Origin: Thermoactinospora rubra
Lineage (GTDB): Bacteria > Actinomycetota > Actinomycetes > Streptosporangiales > Streptosporangiaceae
DNA: 64,000 nucleotides
Assembly: GCF_002093975.1 (NCBI RefSeq)
Contig: NZ_MSZZ01000054.1
Span: forward strand, 1-64,000
Reading direction: 5' to 3'
This document shows, one piece after another, positions 40,385-48,146 of this stretch. Within the stretch, counting starts at the first letter, position 1. Every line of letters begins with the position of its first letter. The notes under the pieces were generated by a model. The model searched no databases. It was not told the origin of the DNA and saw only the letters and a program-made list of their open reading frames with translations. The translations under genes and the position numbers were made by a program.

Positions 40385-41158
40385 CTACTGGGAAGACTCC
40401 AGGATGACCCGGGCCACCAGGTCGGGGTCGTCGCTCATGGGCACGTGCCCGCAGCCCTTGAGGAGCTTGACGCGCTGGCCGGACCATTTGGCGGCGCGTA
40501 CGGCCTGGCGGCGCAGCAGCAGCCGGTCGTGCTCGCCCCAGGCGATGGTGATGGGCGTCTTGGGCGGGCCGGGCGGCATGATGTTGGCGAACGACTCCAG
40601 CGTCTCGTCGAAGCCCGGCGCCTCGGCCAGCGCCCGCGAGGCGGCCAGCAGGGCCGAGGGGGCCAGCCGGGACGGGTGCGCCACGAGCAGCCCGACCGAC
40701 AGCGCCCGGCCCAGGCCGGAGGCGGCCAGGACGGCGGCGCGGTCCGGCGGCAGGGACCGGGCGGCCGACCGCATCGCGAGCAGCACGCCCTTGGCGTACA
40801 GGTGCTCGGCGGGCGTCCAGAAGCCGGCCGGCGACAGGGCGGTGGCGGTGCGGACCGTGCCGCGCGAGGCCAGCTCCAGCGCGATGTAGCCGCCCAGCGA
40901 GTTGCCCGCGACATGCGGCTCGCGGATGTCGAGCTTGGCGCAGAACGACTCGACCGCGTCGGCCAGGGTCTCGGCGGTGTACGGCACGCCCTTGGGCAGC
41001 TCAGGCGACGCGCCGAACCCGGGCAGGTCGACGGCGACGACGTGACGGTGCTCGGCCAGGCGATCCATCACCGGCAGCCATGCCTGCCAGTGGTGGCCGA
41101 TGCCGTGGACGAGGATCAGCGGCTCGCCGGAACCCCGGCGCTCGTGGGCCAGCTCCAT
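40385..41158 (-). CDS. Alpha/beta-fold hydrolase
   Basis: 257 residues. LVHGIGHHWQAW is the oxyanion region, AGNSLGGYIALEL the nucleophile elbow with its serine, and WGEHDRLL and KGCGHVPMSDDP supply the acid and histidine. The class includes esterases, lactonases and haloperoxidase-like enzymes; the substrate is unknown. It starts 17 bases after the phosphatase gene and is followed by the sulfotransferase, so the minus-strand genes 43410-37765 may be partly co-transcribed. Confidence 0.88.
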   Translation of the reverse strand: MELAHERRGSGEPLILVHGIGHHWQAWLPVMDRLAEHRHVVAVDLPGFGASPELPKGVPYTAETLADAVESFCAKLDIREPHVAGNSLGGYIALELASRGTVRTATALSPAGFWTPAEHLYAKGVLLAMRSAARSLPPDRAAVLAASGLGRALSVGLLVAHPSRLAPSALLAASRALAEAPGFDETLESFANIMPPGPPKTPITIAWGEHDRLLLRRQAVRAAKWSGQRVKLLKGCGHVPMSDDPDLVARVILESSQ

Positions 41159-41175
41159 GCCGCCGAGTCAACCAC

Positions 41176-43410
41176 TCACCGGCTGCGCGTGGGAATCTCG
41201 AACCAGACGGCTTTGCCTTCCTTGGTGGGACGCGAGCCCCACCTCTTGGCGAGCTGGTCGACGAGGTACAGGCCCCGGCCGCCCTCGTCGTTCTCGCCGG
41301 CGCTGCGGATGCGCGGCAGCCGCAGGTCCTGGTCGAACACCTCGACCCAGACCGACTCCTCGCCGCGCCGGATGCGCAGCCGGAACTCCTTGTCGGAGGG
41401 GACGTCCGGCTCCAGCCCCGGCATGTCCCAGGACTCCTCGAACGGCAATGGCGGGCCGTCCAGCACCAGCTCGCGGCGCGGGACGCCCGCACTGGCCGCG
41501 TGGAGCACGACGTTGGTGACCACCTCGGAGACGAGCAGGCAGGCCAGCTCGGCGCGTTCCTCCGGCACGCCCCAGCCGGCGAAGGCCTCGGCGGCCATCC
41601 TGCGGGCCTCGCCCACCATGATCGGCTGGGCGGGGAAGGTGCGCTCCTCCACGTCGAGGTTGACGTGGCTGGAGCGCAGCACCAGGATCGCCATGTCGTC
41701 GTCGATCTCGCCGGGCACCGCCACGGTGGCGGCCTCGGCGATGCGCTCCACCGGGGCGTCGGCCACCTTGGCCAGCTGCTCGCACAGGACGCCGAGCGTC
41801 TCCTCGTCGCTCGGGGTGTGCCCGCCGGTCTCGCGGCTGGGCCGGCGGTCGACCAGGCCGTCGGTGTAGAGCAGCAGCGCGGCCCCGCGCGGCAGCGTGA
41901 GCGTCTCCTCCTTGTAGACCAGGTCGGCGTGCATGCCCTTGGCCCGCACGCCGAGCGGCTGGCCCACCTCCTGGATCTCCAGCTCGCGGCAGGTGCCCTC
42001 GTGGAGCAGCAGCGGCGGGGCGTGGCCGGCGTTGGCGAAGGACAGCTCGCGGGACCAGGCGTCGTAGACGAGGTACTGGCAGGTCACGATGGGCGGGACG
42101 TTGATCTCGGCGCCGGTCTCGTCGACCTCGGGCGTGGCGATGACGCGGGTCCACTCGTCCAGCCGCGCCAGGATGTCGGCGGGCGGCTTGTCGTCCTGGG
42201 CGAAGGCGCGCAGGGCGGCGCGCAGCTGGCCCATGATCGCCGCGGCCTTCGCGCCGCGGCCCTCCACGTCGCCGATCACGATGCCGACGCGGCCCGCCGA
42301 CAGCGGGATCACGTCGTACCAGTCGCCGCCGACCTGGGTCTGGATGCCCTGCCCGTGGGAGGCCAGCGGGGCGGCCGGGTAGTAGCGGACGGCGATCTCC
42401 AGGCCGTCGAGGGCGGGCAGGGCACGCGGCAGCAGGTTCTTCTGGAACGACTCGGCGGTGTGGCGCTCCTCCTCGAACAGCAGCGCGTTGTCGACGGCCA
42501 GCGCCACGCGGGTGGCGATCGCGCCGACGAAGTCGCGGTCGAAGGCGTCGTAGTGGGGGCTGCGCCGGTCGGTGAGGTTGGACAGGCCCAGGTACATCAG
42601 CCCGAGCGTCTCGCCGCGCACGCACAGCGGGGCCACGATGGCCGAGGTCATCCCGATCTCGCCGCACAGCCGGGCGCTGCCCTCGCTGGTGCGGGGGAAG
42701 CTGCTGGTGGCGAAGTCCTCGACGAGGATCGTCTCCTGGCGGCGCAGCGCGGTGTCGGCGTAGTGGCCCACCGGGTAGTGGACTTCGGCGCCCACCTCGG
42801 CCCAGGTGCCCGGCGGTGGCGACCAGCCCGGCACGTGCTGGGAGATGCGGCGCACCAGCCGGTCGCCCTCCATCAGCTCGATGAAGCAGTGGTCGGCGAA
42901 CTGGGGGACGAGCATCTCGGCGACCCGTTTGAGCGTCTCCTCGACGTTGAGCGAGCCGGCCAGCCGCTCGCCGATGCGCTCCAGCAGGCCGAAGCGGTCC
43001 TTCTCCCGCTCGTTGCTGCGCATCGCCTCGCGCGCGGTGATGACGATCCCGGTGACCGAGCCGGAGCTGTGGCGCAGCGGCACGGCCTGCGCCCGCACGT
43101 AGACCATGGTCCCGTCGCCGCGCTTGACGTCGAAGGTGCCCTCCCACACGCCGCCCTTGAGGACGTGCTTGGCCAGCTCGATGGCCATCGGGTGATCCTT
43201 CTCCATGATCCCCAGCTGCAGCACGGAGGCCTCACGTCCCGGTCCGGGCTGCCGGATCACACGACCGAAGAGCTTCTCGGCGAACGGGTTCCAGTACAGG
43301 AGGTTGCTGAACCGGTCGGTGACGAGCACCGCCATCTCCGCGTGGTCGAGGACCGACTCCGCGGAAAGGGCCTCCAGCCCGTCTTGGGACAGATCCCCCC
43401 AACGTTTCAT
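41176..43410 (-). CDS. PAS-GAF-SpoIIE phosphatase with HATPase domain
   Basis: 744 residues: PAS (about 15-130: LDHAEMAVLVTDRFSNLLYW), GAF (about 150-325: LVPQFADHCFIELME to RVALAVDNALLFEEE), SpoIIE phosphatase (about 335-555: VGGDWYDVIPL, IGDVEGRGAKAA, ANAGHAPPLLL, LLYTDGLVDRR, IDDDMAILVLR), and an RsbW-like histidine kinase-type ATPase (about 590-744: ACLLVSEVVTNVVLHAASAG, GGRGLYLVDQLAKRWG). It combines the activating phosphatase and the anti-sigma kinase type domain of a partner-switching pathway in one chain. Ligand unknown. Confidence 0.93.
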   Translation of the reverse strand: MKRWGDLSQDGLEALSAESVLDHAEMAVLVTDRFSNLLYWNPFAEKLFGRVIRQPGPGREASVLQLGIMEKDHPMAIELAKHVLKGGVWEGTFDVKRGDGTMVYVRAQAVPLRHSSGSVTGIVITAREAMRSNEREKDRFGLLERIGERLAGSLNVEETLKRVAEMLVPQFADHCFIELMEGDRLVRRISQHVPGWSPPPGTWAEVGAEVHYPVGHYADTALRRQETILVEDFATSSFPRTSEGSARLCGEIGMTSAIVAPLCVRGETLGLMYLGLSNLTDRRSPHYDAFDRDFVGAIATRVALAVDNALLFEEERHTAESFQKNLLPRALPALDGLEIAVRYYPAAPLASHGQGIQTQVGGDWYDVIPLSAGRVGIVIGDVEGRGAKAAAIMGQLRAALRAFAQDDKPPADILARLDEWTRVIATPEVDETGAEINVPPIVTCQYLVYDAWSRELSFANAGHAPPLLLHEGTCRELEIQEVGQPLGVRAKGMHADLVYKEETLTLPRGAALLLYTDGLVDRRPSRETGGHTPSDEETLGVLCEQLAKVADAPVERIAEAATVAVPGEIDDDMAILVLRSSHVNLDVEERTFPAQPIMVGEARRMAAEAFAGWGVPEERAELACLLVSEVVTNVVLHAASAGVPRRELVLDGPPLPFEESWDMPGLEPDVPSDKEFRLRIRRGEESVWVEVFDQDLRLPRIRSAGENDEGGRGLYLVDQLAKRWGSRPTKEGKAVWFEIPTRSR

Positions 43411-43530
43411 CCGGGGACCACTCCTCGGGGAGGCATGTGCGCAAAGCGAACCACGGGCGCTCCTGCAACGGTCGTGTCCGGGGAGTGGAGGGTCTCCCAG
43501 GTGGGATTCAACCAGCTCGGGCCTCGCGGG

Positions 43531-44232
43531 TCACCGGGTGGAGACGAATACGTGCGCGGCGATCTCACGCGGGAGCTCCGCGAGAGTGTTGTCCGCCTGT
43601 TCGTCACCTGTCACCCGCACACCGTCGTCGCTCGCCGCGAGCGTGACCTCGCGTCCGGGTTGTATCCCAACTTGCTTGAGTTTAAGCATCGCAGCGGGAT
43701 CGCTTTGCACTTGTTCGCTAATTCGCCTGACGATCACGGGTGTCTCCCGGGCGCCCGCGATGTCCGTCATGGCCCTCAGCTCGGCGTCGGTGTCGGCCGC
43801 CTCGTGGGCGCCCAGCTCCGCCAGCCCGGGGATCGGGTTGCCGTGCGGGCACACCGTGGGGTTGTCGAGCAGCTTCACCAGCCGGGTCTCCACCGACTCC
43901 GACATGACGTGCTCCCAGCGGCACGCCTCGATGTGCACCTCCTCCCACGGCAGGCCGATCACCTGGGTCAGCAGGCACTCCGCGAGCCGGTGCTTGCGCA
44001 TCACGCGGGTCGCCAGCGTCCGGCCCAGCTCGGTCATCGACAGATGCCGGTCACCCTCCACGCGGACCAGCCCGTCGCGCTCCATGCGGGCGACGGTCTG
44101 GCTCACGGTCGGGCCGCTTTGCTGGAGCCGTTCGGCGATTCGCGCACGAAGGGGGACGATCCCCTCTTCCTCAAGTTCGTAGATCGTCCGGAGATACATC
44201 TCCGTCGTGTCGATCAGGCCATGTGCGGTCAA
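43531..44232 (-). CDS. ideR: DtxR/IdeR-family metal-dependent repressor
   Basis: 233 residues, close to mycobacterial IdeR. The DNA-binding domain is IDTTEMYLRTIYELEEEG to RARIAERLQQSGPTVSQTV; the dimerisation/metal domain has MRKHRLAECLL and EACRWEHVMSESVE (metal ligands Met/Cys/Glu/His), then NPTVCPHGNPIPG. A carboxy-terminal SH3-like domain (VGIQPGREVTLAASDDGVRV) is complete. It represses iron uptake when Fe2+ is bound. I set the start at TTG 44232 because GGGAGG stands four bases before it; ATG 44244 has no ribosome binding site. Confidence 0.9.
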   Translation of the reverse strand: MTAHGLIDTTEMYLRTIYELEEEGIVPLRARIAERLQQSGPTVSQTVARMERDGLVRVEGDRHLSMTELGRTLATRVMRKHRLAECLLTQVIGLPWEEVHIEACRWEHVMSESVETRLVKLLDNPTVCPHGNPIPGLAELGAHEAADTDAELRAMTDIAGARETPVIVRRISEQVQSDPAAMLKLKQVGIQPGREVTLAASDDGVRVTGDEQADNTLAELPREIAAHVFVSTR

Positions 44233-44308
44233 GGCTCCTCCCATCTGAATGCTACGCCGGTCCGGGGGCAGGGAAAGCACGAGAACCCTATTGGGAGAAC
44301 GACCAGCG

Positions 44309-44923
44309 ATGGCAAAGGACGCAAACACCGGAGCGGCCCGGTTCCTTCCCCAGGACCTCACCCTGGAGTCGCTGCGCACCGCCGCGGCCTGCTGCGAGGG
44401 CTGCGACCTGTACCGCGAGGCCACCCAGACGGTCTTCGGCGAGGGCCCGGCCCAGGCGCATTTCATGCTGGTCGGGGAGCAGCCCGGCGACCAGGAGGAC
44501 CGCAAGGGCGTGCCGTTCGTCGGCCCGGCGGGGCGCGTGCTGGACCGCGCGCTGGAGGAGGCGGGCATCGACCGCGACGACGTCTACGTGACCAACGCCG
44601 TCAAGCACTTCTCCTTCACGCTCAAGGGCAGGCGCAGGATCCACCAGAAGCCCACCGCCGCCCAGATCGCCGCCTGCCAGCCGTGGCTCAACGCCGAGCT
44701 GGCCCTGGTACGGCCGCGCGTCGTCATCGTCATGGGCGCGACAGCCGCCCGCTCGCTGCTCGGCCCCTCCTTCCGCGTCACCAGGCAGCGAGGCCAGGCC
44801 GTACCCCTGGGGGACGCGCAGGCGGTGGCGACCATCCACCCCTCGGCGGTGCTGCGGGCGCCCGACCAGGAGGAGGCCTACGCCGGGATGCTGGCCGACT
44901 TCAGGGTCGCGGCCGCTCTCTAG
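44309..44923 (+). CDS. udgX: UdgX-type uracil-DNA-binding protein
   Basis: 204 residues of the uracil-DNA glycosylase superfamily. Motif A is GEQPGDQED (56-64) and the late motif is HPSAVLRA (177-184). Between them is the insertion LKGRRRIHQKP, whose RRRIH (108-112) matches the KRRIH loop that defines UdgX; His112 would be the residue that forms the covalent bond with DNA at uracil sites. Cysteines C29, C32 and C123 suit an iron-sulfur cluster; the fourth family-4 position (NAVKC) is His here. It is divergent from ideR and overlaps the convergent MFS gene. Confidence 0.88.
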   Translation: MAKDANTGAARFLPQDLTLESLRTAAACCEGCDLYREATQTVFGEGPAQAHFMLVGEQPGDQEDRKGVPFVGPAGRVLDRALEEAGIDRDDVYVTNAVKHFSFTLKGRRRIHQKPTAAQIAACQPWLNAELALVRPRVVIVMGATAARSLLGPSFRVTRQRGQAVPLGDAQAVATIHPSAVLRAPDQEEAYAGMLADFRVAAAL

Positions 44924-46160
44924 CGCCCACGGCCCGGTAGTCGCGGAAGGCCGGCACGGCCAGGCCGACGAGCACGACGGCCAGCGCGCACGCCAGCCCG
45001 CCGCCCACCCACGCCCCGGTCAGGCCGAAGGCGGTGGCGGTCGCGCCGGCCCGCAGGTCGCCCAGCCGGGGCCCGCCCGCCACCACGACCATGAACACGC
45101 CCTGCATGCGGCCCCGCATCTCGTCGGGTGCGTAGGTCTGCAGGATCGACTGCCGCCACACTGACGAGACCATGTCCGCCGCTCCCCCGACGGCCATGAA
45201 GGCCACCACCGTCCACAGCTGCGGCGACAGGCCGGCGGCGGCGACCGCGAGCCCCCACACCGCGATGACGGCGACGAGGCCGAGCCCCTGGCGGCGTACC
45301 CGGCCCACCCAGCCGGAGAACAGCCCGCCCGCGACCACGCCGATCGCCATCCCCGAGTTCAGCCAGCCCAGCGCGATGAGCGAGCCGCCGAAGCGGTCGG
45401 CGGCCATCTCGGGGAACAGCGCCCGGGGATAGGCGAAGACCATCGCGAAGATGTCGACCACGAACGACATCAGCAGCACCGGGCTGCCCGCCACGAACCG
45501 CAGCCCCTCCAGGACGGCCCTGGCGCCGGGACGGGCCACCCGGCCGAGCGGCGGCAGCGCGGGCAGGCGGAAGGCCGCATAAAGCGTCGCGGTGAACAGC
45601 ACGGCGTCCACCGCGTAGGCGGTCGGGAAGCCGCCCCAGCTCATCACCACGCCGGCGATCATCGGGCCGACGATCGCGCCGGTCCCCATGACGAGGCTGT
45701 TGAGCGTGTTGGCCGCGGGGACCAGCTCGGCCTCCAGGAGCCTGGGGATGATCGCCCCGCGGGTGGGCGAGCTGATGGCGAAGCCGACGGCGCCGAGCGC
45801 GACGATGCCGAGCAGCAGCGGGGCGCTGCGCAGCCCCAGCACGGCCTGCGCGAGGATGGCCAGCGTGCTCGTCCACGTGACGAACGAGCCGGCGATGAGC
45901 AGCCTGCGGCGGTCCACGGCGTCGGCGATCGCCCCGCCCCACAGCCCGAAGACCGCCAGCGGCACCAGGTTGGCCAGGCCAAGCAGGCCGACCCACAGCG
46001 ACGAGCGGGTGATCTCGAAGACCTGCTGGCCGACCGCCACCACGGTCACCTGCATGCCCACGTGCGCGGTCACCTGCCCCGCCCACAGGCGGCGGTAGGC
46101 GGCGACCTTCAGCGGCCGGGTGTCGAGCAGATGACGCTTGAAGAAGTCCCCGATGACCAC
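44901..46160 (-). CDS. MFS transporter (EntS-like exporter type)
   Basis: 419 residues, about twelve transmembrane segments. The loop motif after helix 2 is WGGAIADAVDRRRLL; SSPTRGAIIPRLLEAELVPAANTLNS is typical of the DHA3/EntS group, which export siderophores or drugs. Proximity to ideR makes siderophore export possible but unproven. It starts ten bases after pdxH without a visible ribosome binding site and may be coupled to it. The 3' end overlaps udgX by 23 bases. Confidence 0.85.
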   Translation of the reverse strand: MVIGDFFKRHLLDTRPLKVAAYRRLWAGQVTAHVGMQVTVVAVGQQVFEITRSSLWVGLLGLANLVPLAVFGLWGGAIADAVDRRRLLIAGSFVTWTSTLAILAQAVLGLRSAPLLLGIVALGAVGFAISSPTRGAIIPRLLEAELVPAANTLNSLVMGTGAIVGPMIAGVVMSWGGFPTAYAVDAVLFTATLYAAFRLPALPPLGRVARPGARAVLEGLRFVAGSPVLLMSFVVDIFAMVFAYPRALFPEMAADRFGGSLIALGWLNSGMAIGVVAGGLFSGWVGRVRRQGLGLVAVIAVWGLAVAAAGLSPQLWTVVAFMAVGGAADMVSSVWRQSILQTYAPDEMRGRMQGVFMVVVAGGPRLGDLRAGATATAFGLTGAWVGGGLACALAVVLVGLAVPAFRDYRAVGARERPRP

Positions 46161-46170
46161 TTAAGGCACA

Positions 46171-46812
46171 TTAGGGGGCAAGTCTCTCAAGCACCCAATC
46201 AGCGCGGACCAGGCGGTAGCGGAGCCGGTCGTGCATCCGGTCCAGCCGGCCCTGCCAGAACTCCACCTCCGACGGCACGACGCGGAAGCCGCCCCAGAAG
46301 TCGGGCGCGGGCGGGTCCTCCGGCCAGCGGGCCGCCAGCTCCTCGTAGCGGGCGTCGAGCTCCTCCCGCGAGCCGACGACCGCCGACTGGCGCGAGGCCC
46401 AGGCCGCGATGCGGGAGCCGTACGGCCGGGAGTGGAAGTAGGCGGCCGACTCCTCGTGCGGCAGGCGGACCACCGAACCCTCGACGCGGACCTGCCGGCG
46501 GATGGGGTGCCAGGGGAACACCAGGCAGGCGCGGGGGTTCTCGGCCAGGTCGCGGCCCTTGCGCGAGTCGTAGTTGGTGTAGAAGACGAAGCCGCGCTCG
46601 TCGTAGCCCTTCAGCAGCACCGTGCGGGCGCTGGGACGCCCGCCCGCCGAGGCGGTGGCCACGATCATGGCGTTGGGCTCGGGCAGGCCCGCGGACAGCG
46701 CGTCCTGGAACCAGCGAGCGAACTGGGTGAAGGGGTCGGGGGCCATGCCGGATTCGAGCAGCGGCTCGCCCTCGTAGGAGCGGCGCAGCCCTGACAGGGA
46801 GGTGGCGTCCAC
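46171..46812 (-). CDS. pdxH: Pyridoxamine 5'-phosphate oxidase
   Basis: 213 residues. FMN- and PLP-binding motifs are intact: ARTVLLKGYDERGFVFYTNYDSRKG, LVFPWHPIRRQVRVEG, SRPYGSRIAAWASRQS and the carboxy end WQGRLDRMHDRLRY. It makes pyridoxal 5'-phosphate from the pyridoxamine or pyridoxine phosphate. The GTG at 46812 has no ribosome binding site; AAGAAT ends seven bases upstream on the complement, so the transcript may be leaderless. Divergent from citrate synthase. Confidence 0.93.
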   Translation of the reverse strand: MDATSLSGLRRSYEGEPLLESGMAPDPFTQFARWFQDALSAGLPEPNAMIVATASAGGRPSARTVLLKGYDERGFVFYTNYDSRKGRDLAENPRACLVFPWHPIRRQVRVEGSVVRLPHEESAAYFHSRPYGSRIAAWASRQSAVVGSREELDARYEELAARWPEDPPAPDFWGGFRVVPSEVEFWQGRLDRMHDRLRYRLVRADWVLERLAP

Positions 46813-46983
46813 GGAAGGTATTCTTGCGCGCTTGGCGGCCCCTCATGGCCACCGCCCCCACCAGGGGCAACGGCTTTTCGGCGCGCCCGGAGTCAGACCA
46901 TCCGGGTCCAGGGGGTTAAATTGACGCGCCGGTATCTCGACATCAAGGCATCGTCATCGCGCAAGAAAGGGAGGCGGCCGAGA

Positions 46984-48090
46984 ATGTCCGACTTCAAACC
47001 CGGCCTCGAAGGCGTCATCGCCTTCGAGACCGAGATCGCGGAACCGGACAAAGAAGGGGGCGCCCTTCGGTATCGGGGCGTCGACATCGAGGAGCTGGTC
47101 GGCCGCGTCCCGTTCGGGCACGTGTGGGGCCTGCTGGTCGACGACAAGTTCCAGCCGGGACTGCCCCCGGCCGAGCCGTACCCCATCCCCGTCCATTCCG
47201 GTGACATCCGTGTCGACGTGCAGAGCGCGCTGGCCATGCTGGCCCCCGCGTACGGCTTCAAGCCGCTGCTCGACATCAGCGACGAGGAGGCCCGCGACCA
47301 GCTGGCGCGCGCCTCGGTGATGGCCCTGTCGTTCGTCGCGCAGTCCGCGCGCGGGCTGGGCCTGCCGATGGTGCCGCAGAGCCGCGTCGACGAGGCCAAG
47401 ACCATCGTCGAGCGCTTCATGATCCGCTGGCGCGGTGAGCCCGACCCCAGGCACGTCAAGGCCATCGACGCCTACTGGACCTCCGCGGCCGAGCACGGCA
47501 TGAACGCCTCGACCTTCACCGCCCGCGTCATCGCCTCCACCGGCGCCGACGTCGCGGCCGCCCTGTCGGGAGCGGTGGGCGCGATGTCCGGTCCGCTGCA
47601 CGGCGGCGCGCCGGCCCGCGTGCTGCACATGATCGAGGGCGTGGAGCGGCTGGGCGACGCCAAGAAGTACGTCCAGCAGGAGCTGGACGCCGGGCGCCGG
47701 CTGATGGGCTTCGGCCACCGCGTCTACCGCGCCGAGGACCCGCGTGCCCGCGTGCTGCGCCGTACGGCCAAGGAACTCGGCGCGCCGCGCTACGAGGTGG
47801 CCGCCGCGCTGGAGCAGGCCGCGCTGGAGGAGCTGCACGCGCGCAAGCCCGACCGGGTGCTGGCCACCAACGTGGAGTACTGGGCGGCCGTGGTGCTGGA
47901 CTTCGCCGAGGTTCCCGCCCACATGTTCACCTCGATGTTCACCTGCGCCCGCACCGCCGGGTGGGCCGCGCACATCCTGGAGCAGAAGCGCACGGGCAGG
48001 CTGGTCCGCCCCAGCGCACGGTATGTCGGCCCCCCCTCGCGCCCGCTGAGCGAGGTGCCCGGCGCCGACGAGGTCGTCGGCAAGTACTGA
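46984..48090 (+). CDS. Citrate synthase (type II-like, CitA/PrpC group)
   Basis: 368 residues. Catalytic regions: AEHGMNASTFTARVIAST (first His), MSGPLHGGAPARVLHMI (second His), LMGFGHRVYRAEDPRA and NVEYWAAVVLDFAEVP with the Asp-containing loop altered in this small actinobacterial subgroup. It condenses oxaloacetate with acetyl-CoA (or propionyl-CoA for methylcitrate synthases); motif reading cannot separate the two. The start MSDFKPGLEGVIAFET at 46984 has GGGAGG upstream. Confidence 0.9.
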   Translation: MSDFKPGLEGVIAFETEIAEPDKEGGALRYRGVDIEELVGRVPFGHVWGLLVDDKFQPGLPPAEPYPIPVHSGDIRVDVQSALAMLAPAYGFKPLLDISDEEARDQLARASVMALSFVAQSARGLGLPMVPQSRVDEAKTIVERFMIRWRGEPDPRHVKAIDAYWTSAAEHGMNASTFTARVIASTGADVAAALSGAVGAMSGPLHGGAPARVLHMIEGVERLGDAKKYVQQELDAGRRLMGFGHRVYRAEDPRARVLRRTAKELGAPRYEVAAALEQAALEELHARKPDRVLATNVEYWAAVVLDFAEVPAHMFTSMFTCARTAGWAAHILEQKRTGRLVRPSARYVGPPSRPLSEVPGADEVVGKY

Positions 48091-48104
48091 TCTTTCTGGG
48101 TTTT

Positions 48105-48136
48105 CCGGTACGGCTGCCGCGCGGCAGCCGTACCGG
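48105..48136. terminator. Bidirectional terminator
   Basis: A perfect 14-bp hairpin (48105-48118 and 48123-48136) with loop GCGC, preceded by TTTT on the plus strand, between the convergent citrate synthase gene and the gene at 48147. Confidence 0.8.
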
Positions 48137-48146
48137 TCTGCCCGCC

